Part shown: piece by piece, positions 1-9,345 of the stretch
How the letters are laid out: every line of letters begins with the position of its first letter
Numbering within the stretch: position 1 is the first letter of the stretch
Source: Desulfitobacterium dichloroeliminans LMG P-21439
GTDB taxonomy: Bacteria > Bacillota > Desulfitobacteriia > Desulfitobacteriales > Desulfitobacteriaceae
Length of the DNA stretch: 64,000 nucleotides
Assembly (NCBI RefSeq): GCF_000243135.2
Contig: NC_019903.1
Location: 720,001 to 784,000, forward strand
Direction: 5' to 3'
Notes under the pieces: generated by a model
What the model was told of the DNA's origin: nothing
The model's input: the letters and a program-made list of their open reading frames with translations, nothing else
The model's database searches: none
Program-made: the position numbers and the translations under genes

Positions 1-1
1 T

Positions 2-2338
2 GACAAATACTTCACCTATACCCCTTCCCGCTTAGAAGGAATCGGCCTCGAAGAGATTGCTCAGGAAAACCAGATGCGCCATGAAAGCGCCTACGATGAG
101 AACTCCCTCAATGCAGATAGTCTAGAAGTGGGTGGTTACTTCCAATGCAAAGAAGATGGAGAAAAGCATCTGTATAACCCAGAAACCATTTACCTGATTC
201 AGAGGGCCTGCCGAGAAGGAAATTATGCTCTCTTTAAAGAGTTTACCAAGAAGATCAATGAAGAAGAGGTTTATACATTAAGACACCTTTTAGACTTCAA
301 GTACAATGCAGGCGATACGATCCCCATCGAAGAAGTGGAGTCCGTGGATTCTATCGTCAAACGCTTTAAGACCGGCGCCATGTCCTATGGCTCTATCAGC
401 AAGGAAGCGCACGAGGCCTTAGCCATTGCCATGAACCGATTAGGCGGCAAGAGCAATACTGGCGAGGGTGGGGAAGACCCGGATCGTTTTAAAGTTTTGC
501 CTCATGATGCTGGGGACAACCATAATGCCTTTCTGCAGGGGGATAGCAAAAACAGTGCTATTAAACAGGTGGCTTCAGGACGCTTCGGAGTGACCAGCAA
601 TTATCTAGTCAATGCCCAGGAGATCCAAATCAAAATGGCTCAAGGAGCAAAACCCGGTGAAGGTGGACAACTGCCAGGACGTAAGGTCTACCCGTGGGTT
701 GCCAAGACACGTCACTCCACACCGGGGGTTGACCTGATTTCTCCCCCACCTCATCATGATATCTACTCCATCGAGGATTTAGCCGAGTTGATCCACGATT
801 TGAAGAATGCCAACCGGGATGCTCGCATCAATGTCAAGCTTGTGTCTGAAGTAGGGGTAGGAACCATTGCCGCTGGGGTAGCCAAAGGCAAGGCCGATGT
901 AATTCTCATCAGTGGTTATGATGGAGGAACAGGAGCATCTCCCCGAACCAGTATCCGCAATGCGGGACTGCCCTGGGAGCTCGGCCTAGCGGAAACACAT
1001 CAGACCCTAGTCCTCAATAAATTAAGAGATCGGGTAGTGGTAGAAACGGATGGTAAGCTCCTATCAGGACGGGATGTGGTCATCGCTGCGATGTTGGGTG
1101 CTGAGGAATTCGGCTTTGCTACCACACCCTTGATTGCTCTGGGATGCGTCATGATGCGAGTATGTAATCTGAATACCTGCCCCGTGGGCATCGCTACTCA
1201 AGATGAAGCCTTAAGAAAGAACTTCACAGGTAAGCCTGAGCACGTAGAAAACTTCATGCGCTTTATTGCTCAGGAAATGCGGGAGATTATGGCTAAGCTG
1301 GGCTTTAGGACGATTAACGAAATGGTTGGTCGCACAGACCGCCTCAAAACCAAAGAGAATATTAAGAACTGGAAAGCCTCCCATCTGGATCTTTCGCAAA
1401 TTCTTTATCAACCCTATGCCGGTGACCCCATGAGTCGCTATAACACTCAAGCCCAAAACCACATGCTGGAGAAATCTTTAGACATGAAAAAACTCCTAAG
1501 GGTTTGCAAGCCTGCTTTAGAAAGCAAAAAGCAAATTCGCGCCAAACTAAAAATCAATAACGTGGATCGGGTTGTGGGAACTATCATCGGCAGCGAGATC
1601 TCGAAAAGGTACGGAGAGGCAGGTCTGCCGGAAGATACTATTAAGCTAAGCTTTGTAGGCTCAGCAGGACAAAGCTTTGGTGCCTTCGTACCCAAGGGCT
1701 TGACCCTAGAGCTAGAAGGAGACTCCAACGATTACCTGGGCAAAGGACTTTCTGGCGGTAAGATTGCTGTCTATCCACCGAAGACTTCTGATTTTATCCC
1801 TGAAGAGAATATCCTTATCGGTAATGTAGCTTTCTATGGGGCTACAGCTGGGGAAGCGTATATCAATGGAATTGCTGGCGAACGCTTCTGCGTTAGAAAC
1901 AGCGGTGCCCACGCCGTTGTCGAAGGGGTAGGTGATCACGGCTGTGAATATATGACGGGTGGAAAAGTCGTCATCCTCGGCAAGACGGGGCGCAATTTCG
2001 CGGCAGGAATGTCCGGCGGAATAGCCTATATCCTAGACTTCGAAGAGATTTACTGCAATAAGTCCTTGGTAATATTAGAGAAAATCGAGTCGGATGATGA
2101 ACTTAAGGAAGTTCAAGTCATGATTCAAAAGCATGTGGAGTATACCCATAGTCCCCAAGGACGTAAAATTCTTGCCGATTGGGAAGGCTATGCAACCCGA
2201 TTTACCAAAGTGATTCCGAAGGACTATAAACAGATGCTAGCCAATATCGATAAAGCTTCACAAGACGGATATTCAGGGGATGAAGCCCTCCTGGTAGCCT
2301 TTGAAGAAAATTTCAAGACCTTGGGAGCGGCGAAGTAA
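2..2338 (+). CDS. gltB: Glutamate synthase large subunit, C-terminal part (5' truncated by window)
   Basis: The reading frame is open from base 2, so the window starts inside the gene. 778 residues remain of a protein that is normally about 1500. The enzyme makes two glutamates from glutamine and 2-oxoglutarate. The visible part holds the FMN-binding synthase barrel with [11 protein letters not shown] near nt 928-960. It also holds the Cys-rich loop for the [3Fe-4S] cluster at nt 1143-1181 (C-x6-C-x4-C, NTCPVG). The C-terminal glycine-repeat beta-helix ([16 protein letters not shown]) follows at nt 1720-2060. gltD follows after 13 nt, the usual operon order. The amidotransferase domain lies outside the window. 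Confidence 0.97.
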   Translation, partial: DKYFTYTPSRLEGIGLEEIAQENQMRHESAYDENSLNADSLEVGGYFQCKEDGEKHLYNPETIYLIQRACREGNYALFKEFTKKINEEEVYTLRHLLDFKYNAGDTIPIEEVESVDSIVKRFKTGAMSYGSISKEAHEALAIAMNRLGGKSNTGEGGEDPDRFKVLPHDAGDNHNAFLQGDSKNSAIKQVASGRFGVTSNYLVNAQEIQIKMAQGAKPGEGGQLPGRKVYPWVAKTRHSTPGVDLISPPPHHDIYSIEDLAELIHDLKNANRDARINVKLVSEVGVGTIAAGVAKGKADVILISGYDGGTGASPRTSIRNAGLPWELGLAETHQTLVLNKLRDRVVVETDGKLLSGRDVVIAAMLGAEEFGFATTPLIALGCVMMRVCNLNTCPVGIATQDEALRKNFTGKPEHVENFMRFIAQEMREIMAKLGFRTINEMVGRTDRLKTKENIKNWKASHLDLSQILYQPYAGDPMSRYNTQAQNHMLEKSLDMKKLLRVCKPALESKKQIRAKLKINNVDRVVGTIIGSEISKRYGEAGLPEDTIKLSFVGSAGQSFGAFVPKGLTLELEGDSNDYLGKGLSGGKIAVYPPKTSDFIPEENILIGNVAFYGATAGEAYINGIAGERFCVRNSGAHAVVEGVGDHGCEYMTGGKVVILGKTGRNFAAGMSGGIAYILDFEEIYCNKSLVILEKIESDDELKEVQVMIQKHVEYTHSPQGRKILADWEGYATRFTKVIPKDYKQMLANIDKASQDGYSGDEALLVAFEENFKTLGAAK

Positions 2339-2351
2339 AGGGGGGGAAGAC

Positions 2352-3926
2352 ATGGGAAAAGCAACCGGTTTTTTAGAATATCAACGTATAGACCCAAAGA
2401 AGCGTGCTCCTGAAGAACGCATTCAGGACTGGCAGGAAATCAAACTACCCAGGGATCCAGAGGTAATTAAGACCCAAGGCGCCCGCTGCATGAACTGTGG
2501 TGTTCCCTTCTGCAATGGCGGGGTCATGCTCAACGGAATGGTCTCCGGTTGCCCTTTGCATAATTTGATTCCTGATTGGAATGAACTGATTTACAAAGGA
2601 CAATGGGAAGAAGCGTATAAGCGCTTAAGTCGTACCAGTCCCTTTGCAGAGTTCACTTCCCGAGTTTGCCCGGCACCCTGTGAAGGAGCCTGCACCGAAG
2701 GCTATATTATGGAGCCCGTAACTATCAATTGTATCGAATATGAGATCATCGAGAAGGCTTTTGCTGAAGGATGGGTAAAACCTAAAAAGGGTAAAGCCAC
2801 CGGTAAAAGGGTGGCCGTAGTAGGCTCAGGTCCCGCAGGCCTATCTGCGGCTAATTATCTTAATGCCGTGGGACATGAGGTCACAGTGTATGAGCGCTCA
2901 GATCGCCCCGGCGGACTTCTCGTATATGGCATTCCCAATATGAAGTTGGAGAAAACCGTAGTGGAGCGGCGAATCAACCTCATGAAGGAATCCGGGATTC
3001 AATTTATACTCAATACCGAGGTGGGCAAAGATATCCCTGCCCAGGGTCTGGTGAACCAGTATGATGCGGTCGTCCTCTGCACCGGTGCCACCAAGGCCCG
3101 AGGGCTCAGTGTAGAAGGGAAGGATCTGAAAGGGGTTCACTTTGCAGTAGATTTTCTGAAGGCCAATACTCAATGCTTGTTGGATGGCAAGTTAAACGAG
3201 TTCAAGAGTGACAGTTTGACTAAAGGCTCCGAGGATGGAAATTTGATAAGGAACTTCGATTGCACTGACTTGACAGGCGTATGTCAGGGCGCTGAATTCA
3301 TCAGCGCTGAAGGCAAGAAAGTTATCATCATCGGCGGAGGCGATACAGGAACAGACTGTGTGGCCACAGCCATCCGTCATGGTTGCAAGAGTGTCCATCA
3401 GTTTGAAATCATGCCTGAACCTCCAGCCAAGCGTATCGAGGCCACCAATCCTTGGCCCGAATGGCCGAAGAAGCTCAAAGTTGACTACGGTCAGGAAGAA
3501 GCGATCAGTCTCTATGGAAAAGATCCTCGCCAGTATCTCATCAATACAAAAAAGATCGTGGGCAACGAGCAAGGTAAGGTGAAGGAGGTCCATACCGTAG
3601 AAATCAACTGGAAGAAAGATTCCTCCGGAAGAATGGTTCCCCAAGAAGTACCCAACAGCGAAAAAGTATGGGAAGCAGACTTGGTACTTTTGGCCATGGG
3701 TTTCCTCGGTCCAGAAGATACTATTCCCAAGGAGTTAAATCTAAAGCGGGACGCCCGTAGCAATCTCAAAGCAGAGTATGATGACTTTGAAACCAATGTT
3801 GAAAAAGTTTTCGCCGCCGGAGACGCCCGCCGCGGCCAAAGCCTTGTCGTCTGGGCGATTCAAGAAGGTAAGCTAGCAGCCCGCGAAGTGGATAAATATC
3901 TTATGGGTAAGAGTATTATTAAGTAA
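2352..3926 (+). CDS. gltD: Glutamate synthase small subunit (NADPH, FeS, FAD)
   Basis: 524 residues, normal for GltD. It passes electrons from NAD(P)H through FAD and [4Fe-4S] clusters to the large subunit. The N-terminal cluster cysteines are in CMNCGVPFC and in the CPAPCEGAC segment. The first Rossmann site is VVGSGPAGLSAA (about residue 157) and the second is IIIGGGDTGTDC (about residue 322). A C-terminal FAD motif, AAGDARRGQSL, is also visible. The ATG at 2352 (MGKATGF) is preferred over the upstream in-frame ATG at 2301, which lies inside gltB. AAGGGGGGG precedes 2352. Confidence 0.97.
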   Translation: MGKATGFLEYQRIDPKKRAPEERIQDWQEIKLPRDPEVIKTQGARCMNCGVPFCNGGVMLNGMVSGCPLHNLIPDWNELIYKGQWEEAYKRLSRTSPFAEFTSRVCPAPCEGACTEGYIMEPVTINCIEYEIIEKAFAEGWVKPKKGKATGKRVAVVGSGPAGLSAANYLNAVGHEVTVYERSDRPGGLLVYGIPNMKLEKTVVERRINLMKESGIQFILNTEVGKDIPAQGLVNQYDAVVLCTGATKARGLSVEGKDLKGVHFAVDFLKANTQCLLDGKLNEFKSDSLTKGSEDGNLIRNFDCTDLTGVCQGAEFISAEGKKVIIIGGGDTGTDCVATAIRHGCKSVHQFEIMPEPPAKRIEATNPWPEWPKKLKVDYGQEEAISLYGKDPRQYLINTKKIVGNEQGKVKEVHTVEINWKKDSSGRMVPQEVPNSEKVWEADLVLLAMGFLGPEDTIPKELNLKRDARSNLKAEYDDFETNVEKVFAAGDARRGQSLVVWAIQEGKLAAREVDKYLMGKSIIK

Positions 3927-3933
3927 GTGACTA

Positions 3934-4013
3934 GAGGTAAGCGGTAAAAGTAAGAGTAAGTGTAAGTAGTAAGAGTAAGTGTAAGTGGTAAGAGTAAGTG
4001 GTAAGGGGCTAAG
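3934..4013 (+). repeat. Short tandem repeat of GTAAG/GTAAGT units
   Basis: About 80 bases made of irregular 6-12 bp units of the type AGTAAG, TGTAAG and GGTAAG, directly after the gltD stop. It looks like slippage-prone low-complexity DNA. No gene or protein site is visible in it. Confidence 0.8.
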
Positions 4014-4060
4014 AGTCGGGAGGGAAATGTAAGCGATTCAAAATTCACTAGTTAAGAAGT

Positions 4061-4113
4061 GAGAAGGGACAATTCATTTGGTAGTTGTTATGCCAAATGA
4101 ATTGTCCCTTCTT
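4061..4113 (+). terminator. Long foldback (19-21 bp stem) after gltBD
   Basis: Positions 4063-4081 and 4093-4111 are perfect inverted copies (GAAGGGACAATTCATTTGG and its complement) with an 11-nt loop. Pairing can extend by one or two more bases. It may terminate gltBD transcription. There is no clean U-tract, and it sits exactly at the broken 5' end of an IS91-type remnant, so it may instead be a mobile-element end. Confidence 0.6.
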
Positions 4114-4121
4114 CATTTATT

Positions 4122-4622
4122 TTAAAACAGCTATACAAAAAGGAATGGGTTGTCTACTGCAAAGAGCCATTTAAAAATCCTATGAGAGTCATGGAGTATT
4201 TAGGGCGATATACCCATAGAGTTGCGATATCGAATGATAGAATTCTTAGTATTAAGGATAGGCGAGTGACGTTTAAATGGAAGGACTATGCCGATCAGAA
4301 TGAAAAGAAAGTTATGGAGCTTGATGGAGAAGAATTCATACGAAGATTTTTACTTCATGTATTACCCCTAAATTTTGTGAAGATCAGGCACTATGGGATT
4401 CTAAGTAACCGTAATAGAAAAACAAAAATCATACGGTGTAAGGACATTTTCAATATTGAAAAGGAAGAACGGTCAAAAGTTACGAAGTCTTGGGAAGAGC
4501 TGATTTTAGAGCTCAAAGGGATCGATGTAAGAGTGTGTTCAGTATGTAAAACGGGCAAAATGATTAGAAAAGAAAGCATAACGCCCAAGGCCTATTCCCC
4601 GCCCAATATCATAGTAGCTTAG
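4122..4622 (+). pseudogene. IS91-type (Y2) transposase, C-terminal remnant
   Basis: The frame is open before the first ATG (4182). It begins with LYKKEWVVYCK and continues through LGRYTHRVAISN, the conserved end of the Y2/IS91 transposase catalytic domain. A C-terminal zinc-finger-like CSVCKTG follows. About 165 residues remain of an expected 370-400, so the N-terminal half with the HUH motif is missing. The break coincides with the foldback at 4063-4111. It is more AT-rich than the other IS91 fragment at 6802-7434 and is probably from a different copy. Confidence 0.85.
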
Positions 4623-4810
4623 AAATTTGACGAACGCCCAGGGATAAGTGTGCTCTTTTTTAGAGAAGATTAAATCTTTAAGAGGAAATTCCTGTAATTA
4701 TACCGAAGTATATTACAAAATACTTCCAGAATGTCATGGAGTATATGTAAATGAAGCATTTCTGCTGGGGATTAAGCTATTGAATCCCCATAGATTGCTG
4801 GTGCGGCTTC

Positions 4811-4905
4811 GTTCAACGAGATTGTATCTGCATTTGAGGAAGAAGTGAGGTTAAGGAATCTTAGATATCTCGCTCAAATTCAGATACAATCCTAAGACGT
4901 TATCT
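4811..4905 (+). repeat. attC-like site A (first of the array)
   Basis: R'' box GTTCAAC (4811-4817, fits RYYYAAC) and R' box GTTATCT (4899-4905). Between them are complementary arms GATTGTATCTG and CAGATACAATC. The 3' side continues GAAATG..TTGCATG, a cassette-start sequence shared with several later sites. It lies 3' of the IS91 remnant and opens the cassette array. Confidence 0.7.
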
Positions 4906-4970
4906 GAAATGTTCCTTGCATGTTCGTCTAATTGGTCAATAAAAAACAGACCCCTATAAATGAGATCTGC

Positions 4971-5384
4971 TTACTTAGGAAATCGCTCTTTTAGCCAATG
5001 TGACAGTTCGTGGATATAGGTATCTAATGCCTCACCGGTTAATTGAGAACATGATATTTGAATAGCCTTATCATACGCTTCGTCATCATCAACATAATCA
5101 GAGTGTCCATTGATTTTAAGTAAGATGGAGGCAGCATAAAAGCCAACTCGCTTATTACCATCTACAAAGCAATGACTTTTTGTTAGGAAGTACCATAGCA
5201 TTGCTGCCTTTTTATAAATGGTAGGATATTTATCATGATCGAAATGAGGATATTGTTGGTCGAGGATGCTCCTGATTTTTGACACGGAATCACGGTACAA
5301 TTCAAAGCTCCCACCAAAAGCGTTTATGGCTTCTTCGTGAATAGCGAGGATATCTTCAATATAGAGTAGCTCGATATCATTCAT
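4971..5384 (-). CDS. doc: Doc-type Fic-domain toxin (death-on-curing)
   Basis: 137 residues, typical of Doc. The Fic core HCFVDGNKRVGF (about residues 68-79) is intact. Doc proteins phosphorylate EF-Tu using ATP and are held in check by a small antitoxin. The gene lies on the strand opposite to the array and is preceded, 2 nt away, by a small 56-residue ORF (5387-5557) that is the likely antitoxin. It lies between attC-like sites A and B, as expected for a toxin-antitoxin cassette. Which target it modifies is inferred from the family only. Confidence 0.88.
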   Translation of the reverse strand: MNDIELLYIEDILAIHEEAINAFGGSFELYRDSVSKIRSILDQQYPHFDHDKYPTIYKKAAMLWYFLTKSHCFVDGNKRVGFYAASILLKINGHSDYVDDDEAYDKAIQISCSQLTGEALDTYIHELSHWLKERFPK

Positions 5385-5386
5385 AA

Positions 5387-5557
5387 TTACTCGGCTAATT
5401 TCTTAAGTAGTTTGGAATGTTGTGAAGTAACTTCCTTAAGTGCCTTAGAAATTTTCCTTTTATGCTCATTTGAAGAATTTGGTTGTGCGCTGTCTTTAGG
5501 TTCTTTTGGAATAGCCATATCAGTATCCCCCTCAGGCTTAGCTCTATCTTTATCCAT
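5387..5557 (-). CDS. Small putative antitoxin partner of Doc
   Basis: A 56-residue ORF read on the minus strand, starting ATG at 5557 after GGGTGG and ending 2 nt before the doc start. It is very hydrophilic and Lys-rich, with an N-terminal Pro/Glu/Asp-rich stretch and a C-terminal basic amphipathic segment (SKALKEVTSQHSKLLKKLAE). This resembles the Fic-binding tail seen in antitoxins of this kind. No Phd/AbrB DNA-binding domain is recognisable, so the assignment rests on position, spacing and charge pattern. Confidence 0.6.
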   Translation of the reverse strand: MDKDRAKPEGDTDMAIPKEPKDSAQPNSSNEHKRKISKALKEVTSQHSKLLKKLAE

Positions 5558-5658
5558 ATTGTACCACCCTTCGTGATTTAGAACAATTGCTATTACTATT
5601 ATTATTCAAATTGAAGGGATATAGTCTTGAAGGCTTAAAAAGAACGAGGGAACACTTC

Positions 5659-5734
5659 AGCTAACACGTCCATTCCCGCAACTTAGCAAATATGAATGTA
5701 ATATGACGCTGCGGGAATGGCGAAAACGTTATCG
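5659..5734 (+). repeat. attC-like site B
   Basis: R'' AGCTAAC (5659-5665) and R' GTTATCG (5728-5734). The inner arms CATTCCCGCA (5671-5680) and TGCGGGAATG (5710-5719) are perfect complements. The centre ACTTAGCAAATATGAATG resembles the centres of sites C, G and J. Total 76 bp. Confidence 0.78.
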
Positions 5735-5804
5735 GAAATTGCTTGCATGTATCGCGTTTTGGGTTAGAACTGTATTAAAGAATGATAATCTTGGAGGAGG
5801 TATT

Positions 5805-6410
5805 ATGGGTAACTATTGGGCAAGATTTAGAAAAATTGATAATCATACTTTTAGATTTGATACGAGGATTTACTTAAAAGAAGTATCAAACCCTTCAGAT
5901 GATGATTTATGTATTGGCGCAATTGTAGGGAAAAATCCTGGTTCCGCGAAGCCTTCTAGTAATAGCGATAATGGTCTTCAGGAAATAGCTTTAGACAAAG
6001 ATAACCTTTTGCCTAATGTAAGAAAAATAATGCTAAAAGCTTATAGGCATTGTAATAAGCGAATTGAAAATAGATCTTACATTCAAGTATTAAATTTAAT
6101 GTACCTTTGTGATAAAGATCTTAAACAAGCGATTAGAAGGATTAATGCTTTTCCAGACCAACTAATATGCGAATGTGAGAATAAAGAGTTTCCTTTTATA
6201 TGGTATGTTTGGGGTAATGATGACAAAAGCTTAAATCCTTTTAAGGGTAGATTTTCTAAGATTTATGCTACAAAGCACTTTTACTTTGACAATTCTGCCA
6301 AAAATGTTATTGAAAAAGCACCGAGTTTTAGTGATTCAGCAAGACATACTCAAGGATTAAATCATGACTTCGTCGTACCTTATATCTCGAATTTGATAAT
6401 TATGGACTAA
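5805..6410 (+). CDS. Cassette protein, possibly DUF1643-like
   Basis: 201 residues from the ATG at 5805, which follows GGAGGAGG by 5 nt. Upstream in-frame codons run into attC site B and are rejected. The N-terminal part CIGAIVGKNPGSAKP followed by a NVRKIMLKA helix and QVLNLMYL is reminiscent of DUF1643 proteins (which carry a KNPS/T motif). The match is only by eye and no function is known. It is an AT-rich cassette gene between site B and the R'' half-site at 6422, whose sequence is the exact complement of the R' end of site B. Confidence 0.7.
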   Translation: MGNYWARFRKIDNHTFRFDTRIYLKEVSNPSDDDLCIGAIVGKNPGSAKPSSNSDNGLQEIALDKDNLLPNVRKIMLKAYRHCNKRIENRSYIQVLNLMYLCDKDLKQAIRRINAFPDQLICECENKEFPFIWYVWGNDDKSLNPFKGRFSKIYATKHFYFDNSAKNVIEKAPSFSDSARHTQGLNHDFVVPYISNLIIMD

Positions 6411-6801
6411 ATGGCAACTTCCGATAACTAATTAGAGATTCATGATGTTCCTAGACACAGAAAAAGCCATTGATCAAAAATCAGTGGCTTTAAAGGAATC
6501 TTTACTTAGGCAGCAATTAGAACATTATCAATCTCTTGTTGTACTGAACCGTCTGCCGAGCGATGTTGGTCTATGGGAATTTAATCTTTTTTCTCCAGGT
6601 CAGAAATTCCTCAATAAGGATGGTTAAAGAGTAATGGATCTGAAATCGATCTCAAAAATACAGTAAGATGCCCATTATGGATAGACCTTCCCCCTCCCCA
6701 ATGAAGAGGCAATTTTAAAGAAGTATTCTGTTGCGAAACATCATGGACTAGCGCCTGAAGGGTTAGGAAAAAGAAGCGTAACAAAATGAGAACCGCAACA
6801 G
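6411..6801 (+). other. Cassette end (R'' half-site) and debris before the IS91 unit
   Basis: CGATAAC at 6422-6428 is the reverse complement of the R' of site B. Ten nucleotides, TTCCGATAAC, match, as expected for the two ends of one cassette. No partner R' follows. A 61-codon ORF at 6442-6627 has an ATG but no clear ribosome site or recognisable family. The rest, 6640-6801, contains no convincing gene. Confidence 0.5.
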
Positions 6802-7434
6802 TCACGACAGGTTTTCGTGTATTGATGAGGGGCTGCAGGTCCTGACGGCTTGTTTTAAAAGATAAAGGAACTTCCCCCTGAACTTTCTCGAAATCACTTT
6901 AACCGGAATGAAGAACTTCTTGCTTGAACGGACAAAGCTCAGACCATCGTTGGAAAGCCCCCCTCCAGGAACAATACAATGCACATGAGGGTGGAAGGAT
7001 AAATTCCGCCCCCAAGTATGAAGCACTGAAGTCACCCCGGTGGTAGCCCCCAAGAATTTAGGATCCTTCGCTAATTCAACAAGGGTATGGCCTGCGGCTT
7101 GAAGAAGTAAAGAATAAAGCAGTTTCTGATTCTGGAAAATAGGGGTATTCAGTTCCTGAGGGAGTGTAAAAACGATGTGAAAATAGCCAACAGGCAGGTG
7201 CTTGGACATCTGAGCATCAACCCATTGAGCTTGAACCGAGTGTTGGCATTTAGGACAATGCCTGTTGCGGCAAGAATTGTAAGACACATCGACCGAACCG
7301 CACTCCGTACAAACCTCGGAGTGGCACCCCATAGATGAAGTTCTACAACGACGAATCATATGAAAGGCCTTGGCTTGAGCAGGGGACATGGACTTAAGCC
7401 GAACCTGATTAAAGATATCTTGAAGTTCAGGCAT
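6802..7434 (-). pseudogene. IS91-type (Y2) transposase, N-terminal part, truncated
   Basis: Starts ATG 7434 (MPELQDIFN). It has the zinc-finger CTECGSVDVSYNSCRNRHCPKCQ and the HUH-type motif HPHVHCIVPGGG of IS91-like transposases. It stops after the FRGKFLYLLKQ region with an unrelated tail, leaving about 210 of the usual 370-400 residues, so the Y2 tyrosines and C-terminus are lost. It overlaps the end of the upstream tyrosine recombinase gene, the standard arrangement in recombinase-bearing IS91 elements. Confidence 0.85.
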
Positions 7435-8287
7435 GGAAGTCCCCTCGATCAAGGGGACTTCGGACCGAAGCAATATGAGCAGTAGAAAGATGAATATATT
7501 TAGAAGTTGTAGAAATATCACTATGCCCCATGAGCATCTGAATAGTACGAAGGTCAGCATGATTCTCAAGTAAATGGGTTGCAAAGCTGTGGCGAAGCGT
7601 ATGAACAGACCCCGGTTTAGTGATTCCAGCATTCAGTTTAGCCATTTGAAAGACGTGTTGAATATTCCGGGTGGCAAGGGGTTTGCCCTCAATAGGGCCA
7701 GGAAAGAGTAAGTCAGTCGGTCGATAAAGCTTCCAATAGAGCCTTAGCAGTTTCAAGTTTTCCAGAGAAAGAACAGTTAAGCGATCTTTGCTCCCTTTAC
7801 CTTCATTCACACGAATAAACATGCTTTGAGAATCAATATCCGAGACCCGCAGATTAAGGGTCTCACTGATTCGCAAGCCAGAAGAGTAAGTGGTTAGAAG
7901 AATGGTTTTATGCTTAAGATTGCTCACTTGATCCAAAATGGTTAGAATCTCATCTTGAGAAAACGCATAAGGAAGCTTCTTCGGTCGTTTAGGGCGAACG
8001 ATAACATCGTCAGACCAATTGAAGTGGAGTACCTTATTGAAAAAAAGCTTAAAGGCGTTACAAGAAATGTTGATGTTACTGTAGCTAATCCCAGATTTAA
8101 TGCGATAATGTAGATAGAATTTAAGTTCATTGGGAGAGAGTTCCGGTGCAGATTTATTAAAGTGTTTTCCAAGCAATCTTAAATGGCTAAGGTAAAGCTT
8201 TTGAGTTTGAGGCGGAAGACCTCGGAGTTCCATTTCGAACTTCATTTTCTGTAGATGAGGCGAGTGAGTTTGTAAATCTTGAGGCAT
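7427..8287 (-). CDS. Tyrosine recombinase of an IS91-type unit (not IntI)
   Basis: 286 residues from ATG 8287 (AAAGGATG upstream). An N-terminal SAM-like core-binding domain (about 1-105) is followed by a catalytic domain with Arg in SSGLRISETL, HTLRHSFATHLL, GHSDISTT and the tyrosine in SKYIHLS. The stretch before HTLRH is short (AGITKPGSV). The roughly 20-residue IntI-specific insertion that binds folded attC is absent. The gene overlaps an IS91 transposase fragment and resembles recombinases that travel with such elements. It is therefore unlikely to be the integrase of the surrounding cassette array. Confidence 0.85.
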   Translation of the reverse strand: MPQDLQTHSPHLQKMKFEMELRGLPPQTQKLYLSHLRLLGKHFNKSAPELSPNELKFYLHYRIKSGISYSNINISCNAFKLFFNKVLHFNWSDDVIVRPKRPKKLPYAFSQDEILTILDQVSNLKHKTILLTTYSSGLRISETLNLRVSDIDSQSMFIRVNEGKGSKDRLTVLSLENLKLLRLYWKLYRPTDLLFPGPIEGKPLATRNIQHVFQMAKLNAGITKPGSVHTLRHSFATHLLENHADLRTIQMLMGHSDISTTSKYIHLSTAHIASVRSPLDRGDFHA

Positions 8288-8383
8288 GACAATCATCCTT
8301 TCCAATTTAATTGGGTTAGCAAAAGAATGATATCATGCCTCAATGTATATTTGTGTTTTAGAAAGCCACCGCGCAGCGGTTTA

Positions 8384-8458
8384 GTACAACACAGAGTTCC
8401 CGCAACTAGAGGATAATGCATGTGGTTGGGACGCTGCGGGAACTCCTGAACGTTATAT
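8384..8458 (+). repeat. attC-like site C
   Basis: R'' GTACAAC (8384-8390), R' GTTATAT (8452-8458). Inner arms GAGTTCCCGCA and TGCGGGAACTC are perfect 11-bp complements. The centre ACTAGAGGATAATGCATG-TGGTTGGGACGC is shared closely with sites G, J and K. Confidence 0.8.
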
Positions 8459-8475
8459 AAAATCGTGCGCAAGAA

Positions 8476-8493
8476 CCGCGCGTCCATGCGCGG
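8476..8493 (+). repeat. Cassette 5' hairpin (type 1)
   Basis: CCGCGCGTCCATGCGCGG forms a 6-bp GC stem with loop GTCCAT, 18 nt after an R' box. The same module follows sites H (12390-12407), J (14841-14858) and M (46297-46314) and, without R', stands at 17855-17868. Confidence 0.75.
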
Positions 8494-8693
8494 ATTACGG
8501 AGTGTGGTAGCTAGGGCCATTTGTAGCAAAACCTAAATTACCAAGGTGTTCCGGTATATAGAATTACATTTGCAAACCTATTTATTAAATAATACCAATT
8601 TTGGAATTATTGTTTTCCGGTAATCCTAAGATTTTAGATGAAATAGATCCTTTCAGTTGGACAAGAGTGGATCAATGTGGAGGTGATAATTGG

Positions 8694-9239
8694 ATGAGGC
8701 GGGTGCGATACCAGGTCGCATGTAGTATGGATGGCTACATCGCGGCACCGAACGATGATTTTGATTGGATTACGCCAGAGCCCTCGTTCGACTTTGAGGC
8801 GCTGTATGCGCAATTCGACACGTTGCTGATGGGGCGACGCACGTACGAGATCGTACGCGCAACGGGCGAGAGCTTTCGCGGAAAGCAAGTGATCGTGGTC
8901 TCACGGTCGCTTCGGCCAGTGGATCATCCTAATGTTGAGATCGTGAGCGAGGGCCTCGAAGCACGAGTTCGAGAGCTTCGTGCGCAACCCGGTCGAGATA
9001 TCTGGCTCTACGGTGGAGGGAATCTCTTCTCCCAACTACTCGCCTGGAATCTGGTTGATACGTTCGAACCGGCGATTATACCGATCCTTCTGGGAGGTGG
9101 GGTGCAGTTGCTCCCCCCGCACGGAATACGTCGGTGTTTGGAGCTCGTTCGACACCGTGCCTATCCCAGTGGGATGCTTCTCCTCGAATATGAGGTGCAA
9201 CAGGCCGTGGAAGGCACGAGTGAATTTCCCAGAGGATAG
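8694..9239 (+). CDS. RibD C-terminal/dihydrofolate-reductase-like protein
   Basis: 181 residues from ATG 8694, which follows GGAGGTG. The start YQVACSMDGYIAAPNDDFDWI, the central LLMGRRTYEIV and the IWLYGGGNLFSQLL nucleotide-binding loop mark the RibD_C/YwjB-type reductase family (NADPH-dependent; physiological substrate usually unknown). The DNA is visibly more GC-rich, with many CG dinucleotides, than the AT-rich neighbours, a sign of separate origin. It lies between attC-like sites C and D. Confidence 0.88.
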   Translation: MRRVRYQVACSMDGYIAAPNDDFDWITPEPSFDFEALYAQFDTLLMGRRTYEIVRATGESFRGKQVIVVSRSLRPVDHPNVEIVSEGLEARVRELRAQPGRDIWLYGGGNLFSQLLAWNLVDTFEPAIIPILLGGGVQLLPPHGIRRCLELVRHRAYPSGMLLLEYEVQQAVEGTSEFPRG

Positions 9240-9345
9240 TCATAGTGCCAAACATAGTCACGTTTTTCGAGGTTATTCCAATGGAACCGAGTAAGTTTAT
9301 ACTCCATGGACGATTTATATATCGTAAATATGCGGAGGTTCAAGG

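Noticed and set aside
4122-7434. The two IS91 fragments as one element split by an inversion of 4112-6801
   Set aside because: Inverting the segment would join the N- and C-parts, but it would also reverse attC-like sites A and B and their cassettes relative to the rest of the array. The fragments also differ in base composition, so two separate remnants are more likely.
8293-8529. Minus-strand ORF of 78 codons over attC site C
   Set aside because: It reads through the recombination site and its hairpin; similar spurious frames appear over other sites.
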